From positions 248,001-312,000 of the forward strand of contig NZ_QFWJ01000003.1 in assembly GCF_003336805.1 (NCBI RefSeq): a stretch of 64,000 bases of DNA. Reading direction: 5' to 3'. A model generated the notes under the pieces. That model ran no database searches, was not told where the DNA came from, and worked only from the letters and a program-made list of their open reading frames with translations. The position numbers and the translations under genes were made by a program. Origin of the DNA: Marinospirillum perlucidum. Lineage in GTDB: Bacteria > Pseudomonadota > Gammaproteobacteria > Pseudomonadales > Halomonadaceae. Below are positions 30,984 to 40,199 of the stretch, one piece after another; the first letter of the stretch is position 1, and each line of letters begins with the position of its first letter.

Positions 30984-31538
30984 TTAAAACCAGGGTAAGG
31001 TTGCCGTCTGGCTGAACCCATAGCTATTAAAAGTGCCGGAGACGGCTTCTGTTCCAACTGCTTTTTGTTCAAAGTGCAGTGGGAACTGTTGCCCTGTTGA
31101 TTGGCTTTTGAGCATTAGATAGGGCAGTTTCAGCGGCTGACGTTTTTCCAATAGCTCGGTTGCTTGTTGCTCATCCAGGCTTTTGTCGGTATTTCTTGCT
31201 ACGCTTCTGCGAATTCTTGCGGCAGTCATTTTGCTTTGAATTCGTCTGATTCTTACTTGCTGCAGATCAGCAGGTACGAGCTGAAGTTCGGTGGTAGCAG
31301 TATAGTCACCGAGTCCTTTGATCCAATTGAGTTCCATCAGGCGTTCCAGGTCCGGCTTTGTCCCATGCAAGCGCAAAAGATCGCCTGGTGTTTTTCCTGC
31401 TGCAGGAAAGCTGACACCCAGGCTTTCATTTTGCAGGGTCACCAAGCCTCTATGCAGCTTGGCATAGAGGGCATTCATGAGAGTGGTTGCATTGAATTCC
31501 GGGTCTGGCAGTACTTTAATGTCAATAAAGTGATCCAT
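30984..31538 (-). CDS. cas6f: CRISPR-associated endoribonuclease Cas6f/Csy4
   Basis: 184 aa, standard Csy4 length. His29 (KLHRGL) matches the catalytic His29 of the Pseudomonas aeruginosa enzyme. An arginine-rich helix (RIRRIQSKMTAARIRR, 97-112) corresponds to the RNA-major-groove helix, and STGQQF (147-152) is the conserved C-terminal motif. It cuts pre-crRNA at the base of the repeat hairpin and stays on the crRNA. It is last in the cas operon, 12 bases after csy3, with AAGGAAAAGG ahead of the ATG. Confidence 0.96.
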   Translation of the reverse strand: MDHFIDIKVLPDPEFNATTLMNALYAKLHRGLVTLQNESLGVSFPAAGKTPGDLLRLHGTKPDLERLMELNWIKGLGDYTATTELQLVPADLQQVRIRRIQSKMTAARIRRSVARNTDKSLDEQQATELLEKRQPLKLPYLMLKSQSTGQQFPLHFEQKAVGTEAVSGTFNSYGFSQTATLPWF

Positions 31539-31550
31539 AGCCTTTTCCTT

Positions 31551-32549
31551 TTAATCTGCTTTACCAAACACTCCACCACGGATCAGGGTAGCCATGACGT
31601 AATGCTGTTGTTCGGGTTCCGGGGCCTTATCTTTGCCGATCCAGTTATCCAGCAGATTATAAAAGTCCATTTTATCAGCAGGCTGACGATAGGCTTTACC
31701 TCGGTTGGTGACGGAGCCATAGGGCTCAACAGCTATGGGGCCAAGATCACCTGCATCCGGGTACCAGGTATCAATGGTGCGCAGCGCATTGCCGACTTTT
31801 TGTGAGTGTAGTGCCGCCACACCGTCCACTTCATAAAGAACCTTGCTTTTGCCGCCTTTGCCCTTGTCGAGAATCAGTTCCTGTGAAGGGAAAACTTCCT
31901 GGCCTTGGCCCAGTTTCACAAATGCATGAACCGTTAGAAACACATAGCTTTCACTGGTTAGCCCTTTTTCAATCACATCAGACAGTTGTTTGAGCTGGGC
32001 ATTATCTGAGTTGAATTGGCGAAGATTGAATTCGTGGCTATCGAAAACCCATTCCTGATCCTGGTGCTGGATACGAACTTCAACCTGTTCAGACCCCACT
32101 CGGTTACGCCAGAGAAAACGACCGTTAGCCAGATTTTCTGCGTAGCGGGTGGCCAGCTCGCTGAACCCCTGCTCTTGAATGTATTGATCAATTTTACTGG
32201 CTAGCGCTTCCTGGTAATCAGGATTGTTGCAGGCTGAAGGGGTGCTCAGGTTGCCCAGAATTCGCAGCGTAAAGCTGAGTTTCAGGGTGTCTTTTTCAAA
32301 GGGGAGAGCCGCCACATCAACTTTTTGTAGGTTAGGGTTTTCAATCGCTGCATTGACTTTGGCAGGGTCATTCGCCGTGGTGCTTTTCATGCGGTTGGAG
32401 ATGGTGCCGCGAACCGCTTTTTCCTGAATTTTGATTGCTTCCCAGGAGTTTCTTTGGTCACGTTCATTCCAGTTTCCGGCATACATCAGGGCATCTGAAT
32501 TGGCGAGTTTGCGTTCAAAGGCCAGTACACTTGCTTCTAGTTTTGCCAT
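31551..32549 (-). CDS. csy3: Type I-F Cascade backbone protein Cas7f/Csy3
   Basis: 332 aa from the ATG at 32549 ([15 protein letters not shown]), preceded by AAGGAAGG; the longer open frame upstream has no family match. Features of Csy3 include [12 protein letters not shown], the [11 protein letters not shown] segment and the C-terminal region with the [17 protein letters not shown] motif. Six copies coat the crRNA spacer in the Csy complex. It lies 34 bases after csy2, the widest gap in the operon, consistent with a strong independent ribosome-binding site for the most abundant subunit. Confidence 0.96.
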   Translation of the reverse strand: MAKLEASVLAFERKLANSDALMYAGNWNERDQRNSWEAIKIQEKAVRGTISNRMKSTTANDPAKVNAAIENPNLQKVDVAALPFEKDTLKLSFTLRILGNLSTPSACNNPDYQEALASKIDQYIQEQGFSELATRYAENLANGRFLWRNRVGSEQVEVRIQHQDQEWVFDSHEFNLRQFNSDNAQLKQLSDVIEKGLTSESYVFLTVHAFVKLGQGQEVFPSQELILDKGKGGKSKVLYEVDGVAALHSQKVGNALRTIDTWYPDAGDLGPIAVEPYGSVTNRGKAYRQPADKMDFYNLLDNWIGKDKAPEPEQQHYVMATLIRGGVFGKAD

Positions 32550-32583
32550 GGTGGTTTCCTTCCTTTTGATGTTGTCTGCTTGT

Positions 32584-33564
32584 TTATTGAATCGGTGCTT
32601 CCGGTTGGTAGTGATTAATACCCAGATAGCTGTCATCTTTTTGGTGATAACGCCAAATAAGATGTTCCAGTTTTTTGATGCGGTGAGGACTGAGCCATTG
32701 GCCTATACCGTAGGCTGACTCAACAAAGCGAAAAGGCACTGAAGGGTCACGTGTGTGGGCCACTTCACCCGGTTCGTAGAGTGGTGAAATGGCCTGATAG
32801 CCGGTCATGATGGGTACCAGCCAGCCTTCAGCAGGTTTGGGTTGTAGTTCCCAGGTGGCCGGAGTCTTTTCCGTCAGCTCTTCAGCATCCGGGTCAGGCC
32901 GGGCCTGGTACTTCAAGGCAGCAAAGTCCAGCCAGGCATCCAGAAGCTCTGCCTCAGGTTGCTCTTCTTTAAGTTGCTGAAAATGTTCAGTCAATAATTC
33001 GCTGCGATCAACCAAAGCAAAACCGGGCAGTAGCTTGAGCAGCTTTTTGCGCGTCCACTTCTGTTGTTCTTCGGTGGTTTCCGGCAGAGTTTCAAAGCGA
33101 ACCTGCTGGATGCTCTGAATGCTTCCTCCCGCCAATCGTAGGGTCAGCAGTTTTTCCTCGATTGTTCTGGTGAAAAGTTCAATGTCTTCTTCATCGTTAC
33201 CTGTTTCAGCAGGGAGGTCATAAACATCAAAATCACATTCGATTAGCAGGCTGACTTCAAGGTGCATTTTGCCTTCTTCATTGAAGGGCGCAGTGACAGC
33301 TTCTTTGCCTTTCATGATCAAGGGGTTGCGGGTAAGTCCAAAAACATGTTCTCCATAGCCGCCAGGTTGATGCGCTTTAACTTGATGCCAATGGCAAATC
33401 ACGCCGCAACCACCCAAAGACACGCTTTGTCTTTCTTGGGTGAAGCGAGACAAAGCATGGGTAAAACCCAGAAAGTTGGTGATGGCCGGGAAGCCCCAGG
33501 TTATACCTGAAATGGCATTGGCATTCTCCACGCGCAGGCGTTCCAATATCAGTAAGGACTTCAT
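32584..33564 (-). CDS. csy2: Type I-F Cascade subunit Cas5f/Csy2
   Basis: 326 aa. It starts [20 protein letters not shown] followed by [19 protein letters not shown], the conserved Csy2 N-terminus. The RAMP-fold C-terminal part has [14 protein letters not shown] and [17 protein letters not shown]. It caps the crRNA 5' end with Csy1 and helps recognise the CC PAM. The start overlaps the csy1 stop by ATGA. Confidence 0.96.
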   Translation of the reverse strand: MKSLLILERLRVENANAISGITWGFPAITNFLGFTHALSRFTQERQSVSLGGCGVICHWHQVKAHQPGGYGEHVFGLTRNPLIMKGKEAVTAPFNEEGKMHLEVSLLIECDFDVYDLPAETGNDEEDIELFTRTIEEKLLTLRLAGGSIQSIQQVRFETLPETTEEQQKWTRKKLLKLLPGFALVDRSELLTEHFQQLKEEQPEAELLDAWLDFAALKYQARPDPDAEELTEKTPATWELQPKPAEGWLVPIMTGYQAISPLYEPGEVAHTRDPSVPFRFVESAYGIGQWLSPHRIKKLEHLIWRYHQKDDSYLGINHYQPEAPIQ

Positions 33565-34910
33565 AGGCTGGCCTCCAGGTCTTCTTTCAAGAGTTTGAGT
33601 TTTTGTTCAACCAGTTTTTTCCATTCATTGAATTCATCCTCCCCGGTGGTCAGTTTGGTCTGGGATTTCCTGATTTTGGTTTGGTTAATGGCATGGTTAA
33701 GCCAAAGAGAAAAATTTCTGGCAACTGCTCCTTGCCATTCGCCTGTTTCTCTTTCCAAGGCAAAACTTGCATCCTGTTCTGTTCTCAAGGGGTCAAGCCA
33801 GAGTTGTTCAGCAAAAGGTAAATCAGAATCAAGACTCCAGCCCGCGCTCTGCTTTTTGCTTTGAATTTCAGCAGCCAATTGGAGAAGCTGGTCGATCAGA
33901 TCATCAACGAGTTGTTCACGCTTCTGACGAATGGGGAGAGTGCTGCTGCGTTGAAAGCTAATGGCTAAATGCTTTTGCAGACGTTTTGCCAGGGGCCAGG
34001 TACGACGAGTCAATTCTTTCCAAAAAGCCTCGTCGCCTTTTCGGGGCAAAAAGTCTTGAGTTGTCCAGGAGGGTGGCTGGCAAGATAAAAGGTATCCCTT
34101 GCCATAGCGTTGTGTATTGAGCTGAGAAATATTCTGGGGTTTGGTACCACCAAAAGCCTGGACAGCCAGGTTGGGAAAAAATACCAGGGTTCGAGGGTCG
34201 TAAAGTTCTTTCTTGCGCGCTTCACGGGCTCTCTTGGTTTCTTCAGAAAAGAAAGCGGAGGTGATCTTTTGGTGAAGCTGATGTGCAAGGGAGCTGGCAT
34301 AAAGTGGGCTGATCAAGTGATAGTGACCATTTTCGAGTGGAAAATAGACTTGCTTGGTCAACTGGCCGGATTGAACTTGCTTATCCTGAAGGGCTGCTTT
34401 GAAGCCCTCCAGCCACTCTAAGTACTGTTCATCAGATTGAGACAAGGCTTCAAGTGCAGGGCTCTGCCCTCTGGCGATTTCATCCAGCAGTTTGTTTTTG
34501 CCGGATTCCAGTTGTAAAACGCGGGCAACATCCAGCGCAGCAGCATTACCAACTACGTCAACATCTAAACTTGAGAGACTGGCTGAAGAAAGGCAATGAT
34601 TTTTTGGCGGTTCTGTTGAGCTCTTTGAGAAAAGAACCCCTGAGCTGCGAGTATCCGAGTGAGTGTATTTGGCCGCATGAGTGACCATGCTGATCTGCTT
34701 GGCTCGCTTGGCTGCATCGGTAAGCCAAATATGAGTCTTGAACTGCTCCAGCAAATTTTCACGCTGGCCCTGTAGTTTTTCCAACTGGTCTTGATCAGTT
34801 GTGGCCCTAACTTTGTCCATCTCCTTGTCGTGCTTTTCCAGCTTGTCATTCAGGCGGTTGTTGATGTACTCCAGAACCTTATCAGTCAGTGTTATTTCCT
34901 GCTCTTGCAT
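33561..34910 (-). CDS. csy1: Type I-F Cascade large subunit Cas8f/Csy1
   Basis: 449 aa, standard for Csy1. Sequence identity is low across this family. It shows the conserved LASFFSEET-like segment (ITSAFFSEETKRAREARK), ALQAFGGTKPQNISQLNTQR and the C-terminal helical bundle with QWQGAVARNFSLW-like residues. It recognises the PAM and recruits Cas2/3. AAGGAG precedes the ATG. It lies 14 bases after cas2/3 and is translationally coupled to csy2. Confidence 0.94.
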   Translation of the reverse strand: MQEQEITLTDKVLEYINNRLNDKLEKHDKEMDKVRATTDQDQLEKLQGQRENLLEQFKTHIWLTDAAKRAKQISMVTHAAKYTHSDTRSSGVLFSKSSTEPPKNHCLSSASLSSLDVDVVGNAAALDVARVLQLESGKNKLLDEIARGQSPALEALSQSDEQYLEWLEGFKAALQDKQVQSGQLTKQVYFPLENGHYHLISPLYASSLAHQLHQKITSAFFSEETKRAREARKKELYDPRTLVFFPNLAVQAFGGTKPQNISQLNTQRYGKGYLLSCQPPSWTTQDFLPRKGDEAFWKELTRRTWPLAKRLQKHLAISFQRSSTLPIRQKREQLVDDLIDQLLQLAAEIQSKKQSAGWSLDSDLPFAEQLWLDPLRTEQDASFALERETGEWQGAVARNFSLWLNHAINQTKIRKSQTKLTTGEDEFNEWKKLVEQKLKLLKEDLEASL

Positions 34911-34924
34911 GGAAAGACTCCTTA

Positions 34925-37900
34925 TTATTTAAGCTCTTGGTGGATGCCCAGCAGAGCGTGGTAATGCCACTGCTGTTCAGCCCTTAAACGGATTTGCATA
35001 AACTTTTTGCAGATGGTCGCTACTTCTTCATCCTGTCTTTCGGCTTGTTCATCAATTAGCTCTTGAGGATTAGTGTTGACCCAAGGCTGAATGCGATCAG
35101 CCAAGTGCAGATCTACTGAATGAAACCGCTGGTCTTGACTGTTGGGTTTCTCCCCAGGCTGCCAGGAGTGAAACTTTAACTCGTCCAGTTCATCTTCCTG
35201 ATAAAGCAGTAGCAATTCATCCGGGCTGCTTTGACGAAAGGGGGTGCGCCTTTGGAGTTCATAACTCCAGGTAGGGTTGGACTGCCACCAGAGGGCAGCA
35301 AATTCTAGCTTGGCGGCCAGGTGTTCGTGTTCCAGGTCAGCGAGATTATTAGCTGGATCATGATTTTTGCGACGCAAGAGTCTGGGGGTGGCATTGATAT
35401 GCTGATACTGACTTTCTTTCAGAACCTCTTTCAGATCATGAAATAGCAGTTGGAAGTCCTCGGATTCAAAGCCAGGTTTCAGGTAAGCCGGTTTTTTGTT
35501 TTGCAGGGCTTTGAAGTTCTTTCTGGGTATCAGAAGGTTAGGGTGCTGGGGTGCCATTTGCCGGTGGCGTTGAATGCGTCCAGCCAACTGGATCAATGAG
35601 CGCATGGAGCTGGGTTCGGCAATGGCCCAGTCATAGTCATGGTCACGCCCCACCTCAGTAACTGCTGAACCAAGAACAATGAAAATATGCTGGGTTTCAT
35701 CGCCCTGATTCAGAGCATCGGTGATCACCGAGTTTTCCCATACTTTGTCAGGCTTATTGCGGTTAAGAATTTCATCCAGAACCCTTTCAATGCGTGAGCG
35801 CATCAATAGCGGGTATTGGCCATGATAGACACAAAAGTGCAGGCGATAATTTTCAGGTAAGGGCTTGGCGAGTAGTTTTTGAGCCACGGCAACCAGGGGG
35901 TTGATGTTGGCCATACGAATCAGCCCAAAGGAAATCTCTTTACCTGCAACCTGGCCACCAGAAGGTTGTTTGTGGTGGTCATGCAACACAAGCAGTTCCT
36001 GATGAAAAGAGTCAGCCAAGCCTTGTGCCACCTCTTCCGAAGAAGGGGTCTCACTGCTGACATCCAGAAGTTGACCCCAGCGCAGGGGAGCTTCTTTTTG
36101 CTGTTTTTTTGCCAGTTCCTTGATTCTGTTTTTTACAAATTCCGTATGAGCTGCCGCAAAATCCTGTTCGTTCTGGAGGGTATGGCTGACTGAGTTGAAT
36201 TCATCAAACCAGGCACAGGGCAGGGCGTTGGCTTGCTCGGATGGTTCGCCTCTGGCTTGCAAGTAGCCGTGTCTGCCAGCCTTATAGGCAGAAAACAGAG
36301 CTTCAACCAGTGCCGGTGGCAGAGTTGCTGATGAAAGCAGTACACGTGAGCCGAGCAGGCCAGCCCAGTGAACCAGGCGGCAGAGTGCTGGTAGGTCTTC
36401 CAAGCCAAAATCATCCGGTTCATCCAATACCAGATCCGAGGTCATCAACCGCAACATGGGGGCAATTTGACGTCCGCCTCTGGCTCCTTCAGTTGCAGGC
36501 ATCAGGTAATCCAGGGTGCTGATCAGTACCGGGGCACTGACCAGTTGTTGGAGTTTTGGGCTGGCTCTTAACCAATTCGACAAGTTCTCATCCAGTATCC
36601 CGTCATAGTGAACATGTAGGTCAGACTCCATCAGTTCCTCAGCTGATTCGCTGCCCATTTTTTCCCAGACAGATGAAGAGTCTTCAGTTTTCTTTGAATT
36701 TTCTTTGGCCTGGTCATAAAGCACTTTAACGGCTTGGGAGCCGACCAAGGTGGCCAGGTCTTCCTTGTCGAGTTGCAGCTTTTCTTTTAATGCATCACCC
36801 GTTTGCAGGGTCAAAGTTCTTAAACCCAGGGCAACATTAAAGCGGCAGCCTCGTTGCTCATTGGCTAAGCCATACATGATCCGGGCATTGGCAAAGGTTT
36901 TCCCGCACCCTGTTGAAGCCAGATTGACACCAAAAAACCCCTGTTTTTCTGAGCGCGGTCCAAGGCTTCTTGCCAGGTCATAGGCCTTGTCTTGCCAGCG
37001 AAAACGACTGATGGTTACTCTTTTTTTCAGGGCTTTAACACGGGTAATGGCAGGCAGTTGCCTGGAAAGATCAGGCAATCTTCGTGCAAGCAGGTAAGCC
37101 TGATGAGCGACACCCAGGTTGTGCTCATCCAGCTTTTGCTTGAGTTGGCTAGTTTCGCGATCCGTATTGGCATAGGCTTTGTAAGCTTTATCCTGCCAGA
37201 TGCTTGTGGGATCACTGGCTGAATAAATATGGTCAGCCAGCATTAAAACCATTCGAGCAAGGTGGCTGGTGTAGAGGTCATTCAAGCCCGGGTGTTTTTT
37301 CAGGCTGCTGGCTTTCAAGGCTCGCTTTGCCAGGCTATGCGCTTTATTACACCAGGTTTTGCTGCGTAAGGGTGTGCCTTGTGGGAATTCCCACACGCCT
37401 TGCCAGTCTTCGGGCTTCCAGTCACTGTAAAGTTGCGGTGAATTCCAGCCAGCGTTAAAACTGCGTTGTAGCCACTGGTCTACTCGTGCGCTAGGTGGTT
37501 CGTTGACGGGTCTTGAATCTTCTGGGTTCTCGCTTTTTCCCTTGGGAAATACAGGAAGTCGGTGGTGACTGACGATCAGCCAGGCAACGGTTAAGGCAAG
37601 GGGCTGGTTTGTCCACTTAGCCCAAGGCGCTTTGGGTCTTTGGCTAGTGTCTTTTTCCAGCTTTTCAAGCAGCTCATTTTCCATCTCAGCTGAAGCCAGA
37701 TTCAACTTTTCCAGCCACTCTTGATCCTTCAGTTCTCCAACAAACGCCATAAAAAGGCGTAAGGAAACCCATTCGTGCCTTAGGGGTTCGCTTTGCAGTG
37801 TTTTCTTCTTTTTAGGATTGAGTTTGCCCTGGAATAACTTGTTGGCTTTACCAAAATCGTGGAAAAGCCCTGCAATAGCAGCGAGCAAAGCCAGGGTATC

Positions 37901-38227
37901 CAGAGTATGCCAGTCGTTTTCATCTTCTTTTCTCAGAATATCCAAACTGGTGGTATTGGTGGGAACGGCGCCTTCTGCATTAAAGCGACTGGTATCACCC
38001 ACAACCCACATCAGCTCACTGTGATCCTTACCCCTGATCCAGTGGCAAGCAACCGCCGTGTTTTTGCGAGCGGTTTTTTTAAGCAGCTTTCGAAGAGTCA
38101 AAAGACCATCCCAGGTGATCGGAGTTTGCCAACTACGGTCGCCTCGGCGTTCAGCAAATTGATCCAGCACACGGCGGGTTTCTGTCAGTGCATTCTTGCT
38201 GCATTGGGAGACAATCAACACATTCAT
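34925..38227 (-). CDS. cas3f: Cas2-Cas3 fusion nuclease-helicase (type I-F)
   Basis: 1100 aa. The first 95 residues are a Cas2-like domain (MNVLIVSQCSKNALTETRRV). An HD nuclease domain follows, with H123-D124 in LFHDFGKANKLF. The superfamily 2 helicase has Walker A STGCGKTFANA at about residue 437, a DExx-type box VLDEPDDFG at about 600, LLSSATLPPALV, and the C-terminal motif LAGRIQRH. Cas3 degrades targeted DNA after recruitment by Csy, and the Cas2 part joins Cas1 for spacer acquisition; this fusion is diagnostic of subtype I-F. It overlaps cas1 by ATGA. Confidence 0.97.
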   Translation of the reverse strand: MNVLIVSQCSKNALTETRRVLDQFAERRGDRSWQTPITWDGLLTLRKLLKKTARKNTAVACHWIRGKDHSELMWVVGDTSRFNAEGAVPTNTTSLDILRKEDENDWHTLDTLALLAAIAGLFHDFGKANKLFQGKLNPKKKKTLQSEPLRHEWVSLRLFMAFVGELKDQEWLEKLNLASAEMENELLEKLEKDTSQRPKAPWAKWTNQPLALTVAWLIVSHHRLPVFPKGKSENPEDSRPVNEPPSARVDQWLQRSFNAGWNSPQLYSDWKPEDWQGVWEFPQGTPLRSKTWCNKAHSLAKRALKASSLKKHPGLNDLYTSHLARMVLMLADHIYSASDPTSIWQDKAYKAYANTDRETSQLKQKLDEHNLGVAHQAYLLARRLPDLSRQLPAITRVKALKKRVTISRFRWQDKAYDLARSLGPRSEKQGFFGVNLASTGCGKTFANARIMYGLANEQRGCRFNVALGLRTLTLQTGDALKEKLQLDKEDLATLVGSQAVKVLYDQAKENSKKTEDSSSVWEKMGSESAEELMESDLHVHYDGILDENLSNWLRASPKLQQLVSAPVLISTLDYLMPATEGARGGRQIAPMLRLMTSDLVLDEPDDFGLEDLPALCRLVHWAGLLGSRVLLSSATLPPALVEALFSAYKAGRHGYLQARGEPSEQANALPCAWFDEFNSVSHTLQNEQDFAAAHTEFVKNRIKELAKKQQKEAPLRWGQLLDVSSETPSSEEVAQGLADSFHQELLVLHDHHKQPSGGQVAGKEISFGLIRMANINPLVAVAQKLLAKPLPENYRLHFCVYHGQYPLLMRSRIERVLDEILNRNKPDKVWENSVITDALNQGDETQHIFIVLGSAVTEVGRDHDYDWAIAEPSSMRSLIQLAGRIQRHRQMAPQHPNLLIPRKNFKALQNKKPAYLKPGFESEDFQLLFHDLKEVLKESQYQHINATPRLLRRKNHDPANNLADLEHEHLAAKLEFAALWWQSNPTWSYELQRRTPFRQSSPDELLLLYQEDELDELKFHSWQPGEKPNSQDQRFHSVDLHLADRIQPWVNTNPQELIDEQAERQDEEVATICKKFMQIRLRAEQQWHYHALLGIHQELK

Positions 38228-39201
38228 GGTTTGGCACCCCCTAATTTCATGGCAATATCTTTCAGGGTGTCCAGCATGAAATCCAGAGCTTCGGCACGGG
38301 TCAGGGATTCAATACAGTTGCGGCGGAATTCCTGTTCTTCATCACCACGAGCAGCAGAAAGGAAAGCCTGGGGTAAAATCAGCGCATCTTTGACCAGGTC
38401 GGCAACATCAAAAACCAGGCCACCTCGCCGAGTTTTGCCGTGAAGTACCGCTAGGCCATGAGGCAAACCCAGAACCCAGGTGGCTGTAGCTCCCAGGCCA
38501 TAGGCCAGGTAGTTGCCGTGATCAAGAAAACGGTTAGCCGGGTCGCTGCCTGAACCCCGTTTGGCGCGGGTGAAGTCGCCGTATTGCAGAAGGTTGACGG
38601 CTATTTTGTAGAGATGCTTGGTGAGTCGCGCTTCTTCGGTTAGAAGCTGGTTGGTATCAATGGCTTCCACGACCCGGTTATGGTGCTGTTCAAGTAGTGA
38701 CTGGAGAAGTTCTGGCTCAACAGCAAAGCCTTGTTCACGCAGTTGGCGATTATTGAGCCAGTGTTTTTTAAGCTGTTCGATGCGTGCCAGCTGAATGAGC
38801 TTGGCTGCTTGAAGACGTTGAGAATCATCAAACCAGAAGCTGACCCAGGCTTGAAGGTATTCGGTGGGTCGGTACTCACTTTGTGGTGAAAACCAAGCGA
38901 CTTCAATATCCACTTCGTTGGCGGAAAAAAGTGGCGTCCCACCGCCTCCACAAAACCCGACTAGAACACCGGCTTTGGCCAGTTCACGCATGGCAGCCTG
39001 GGTGATGGAGGTGCCTGTGCCCAGCAAAACAGTTGTTGTATTGGCTATGGGGATATTCCAGTAATGTGAACGCTTACCTTCATCGGTGACATATTCCACC
39101 CGCCCGCCTTTTACCAGAACTCGGCAATGTTCCAGGTAGTAAATATGGGCACGTTTGGAGTGCAAAATTGTTTTTAAATCCGAGGGTGAAAAATCATCCA
39201 T
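38224..39201 (-). CDS. cas1f: CRISPR integrase Cas1 (type I-F)
   Basis: 325 aa. Metal ligands E190, H254, D265 and D268 are all present at the positions known for the Pseudomonas aeruginosa I-F Cas1. Conserved segments are GTGTSITQAAMRELAKAG, RAKRGSGSDPANRFLDHGNY and GLPHGLAVLHGKTRRGGLV. It integrates new spacers at the leader end with the Cas2 domain of Cas2/3. AAAGGAG precedes the ATG. It is first in the cas operon, so the main cas promoter should lie in 39202-39328, where a palindrome is found. Confidence 0.97.
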   Translation of the reverse strand: MDDFSPSDLKTILHSKRAHIYYLEHCRVLVKGGRVEYVTDEGKRSHYWNIPIANTTTVLLGTGTSITQAAMRELAKAGVLVGFCGGGGTPLFSANEVDIEVAWFSPQSEYRPTEYLQAWVSFWFDDSQRLQAAKLIQLARIEQLKKHWLNNRQLREQGFAVEPELLQSLLEQHHNRVVEAIDTNQLLTEEARLTKHLYKIAVNLLQYGDFTRAKRGSGSDPANRFLDHGNYLAYGLGATATWVLGLPHGLAVLHGKTRRGGLVFDVADLVKDALILPQAFLSAARGDEEQEFRRNCIESLTRAEALDFMLDTLKDIAMKLGGAKP

Positions 39202-39263
39202 TGCTTTCTCCTTTTATACTACCCTGCACCTATGCCGCGGTTCATGCAATTTCGACTAAAGCC

Positions 39264-39286
39264 GGGTGTCAGCAAATCTGACACCC
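39264..39286. promoter_or_regulatory. Perfect 9-bp palindrome upstream of cas1 (candidate operator)
   Basis: GGGTGTCAG, spacer CAAAT, CTGACACCC. It lies 63-85 bases before the cas1 ATG and 43-65 bases beyond the stop of the WYL regulator gene. No T-run follows on either strand, so it is not a simple terminator. A possible cas1 promoter lies closer to the gene, with TAGTATAAAA around 39211-39220. It is a natural candidate for the binding site of the neighbouring HTH-WYL protein. Confidence 0.6.
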
Positions 39287-39328
39287 AGGTGAACCTCTCT
39301 TTGCTACAGGTCATCTTTCATATTGATT

Positions 39329-40162
39329 TCACCCAAATAGCCAGGGTTTGATGTCGTTTTTGTTGACGAGTACCAGTTGCTGGGCTTCAGGTTCACCTTC
39401 CAGGATGCGTGGGTGAATTTGCAGGTTTTTGAGCAGGTAGTTGGCGAGGCAGGCGCGGGTGGTGAGTTGCAGTTGCCCGTTTTCCATCAGGTACTCTTCT
39501 TCCAGTAGCCGTTTTTGTTTTGGGTTTAAACGAGGATCAGGCTGTAGGATCAGGGTGATTTGGGTGTTCCAGGCTACATCCTGATCTGGCGTGACGTGAG
39601 AGGTATCCAGCAGTTCGGGCTGACCGCTAAAGCGGCTGAGTACAAAGTCTTTAAAGATTTGGCTTTTTTCACACCAGGCGCGCAGGTGCCAGCGTTGACC
39701 GTTGTGTACAAAATGGTGGGGAACGATATTGCGGCCCTGGTCATCCGGGTTCGCCAATGAAAAGTAATCGACATCCAGGCGGCGGTTTTCGCGCAGGGCT
39801 TGAATCAGGGGGCGCAGGATTTGCGGGGTGATCCGTCTTCGTGGTTGTTGCAGGATTTCGTGAGCCAGATGGGGTGGTACTGGCTGGGGTTGGGGATGAT
39901 TTAACCCCGTCGCCCAGTTGAGGTATTCGTGGGCATCCAGGTTGATTTGCAGAGGCTGAAAAGTTGAGGTGGGGTGGTAGGTTTGGCTGGCGGGGTCATA
40001 GGCAAGGTTGTCTGGATAGGCTGATATATAGCGCTTTAACAGCTGGCTGGCGTGTTGTCGGCTGACTTGCCAGTGTTCAGCCAGTTGGCTTGGCGTGATC
40101 TGGCCTGCCCACCAGGCCAGAAGTTCCAGTAACCAGTCGCGTTGGTCTTCCGTGTTGAGCAT
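39329..40162 (-). CDS. HTH-WYL domain transcriptional regulator (CapW/BrxR-like architecture)
   Basis: 277 aa. A winged-helix segment at 20-50 (ITPSQLAEHWQVSRQHASQL), a WYL domain at about 120-185 with RWHLRAW (157-163) in place of the canonical WYL stretch plus the SRF motif, and a WCX-like C-terminal domain to 277. Proteins with this HTH-WYL-WCX order regulate defence loci (BrxR, CapW) as dimers that bind inverted repeats and are thought to respond to nucleic-acid-like ligands. It is read in the same direction as the cas operon and lies between tilS and cas1; control of the I-F genes is an inference from position. Confidence 0.85.
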   Translation of the reverse strand: MLNTEDQRDWLLELLAWWAGQITPSQLAEHWQVSRQHASQLLKRYISAYPDNLAYDPASQTYHPTSTFQPLQINLDAHEYLNWATGLNHPQPQPVPPHLAHEILQQPRRRITPQILRPLIQALRENRRLDVDYFSLANPDDQGRNIVPHHFVHNGQRWHLRAWCEKSQIFKDFVLSRFSGQPELLDTSHVTPDQDVAWNTQITLILQPDPRLNPKQKRLLEEEYLMENGQLQLTTRACLANYLLKNLQIHPRILEGEPEAQQLVLVNKNDIKPWLFG

Positions 40163-40199
40163 GGCTCATCTTCCCTGTTTCTTTAATACCTCTTTAACC

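Noticed and set aside
39264-39286. The palindrome between the WYL gene and cas1 read as a terminator
   Set aside because: Neither strand has a T-run after the stem, so an operator is the better reading.
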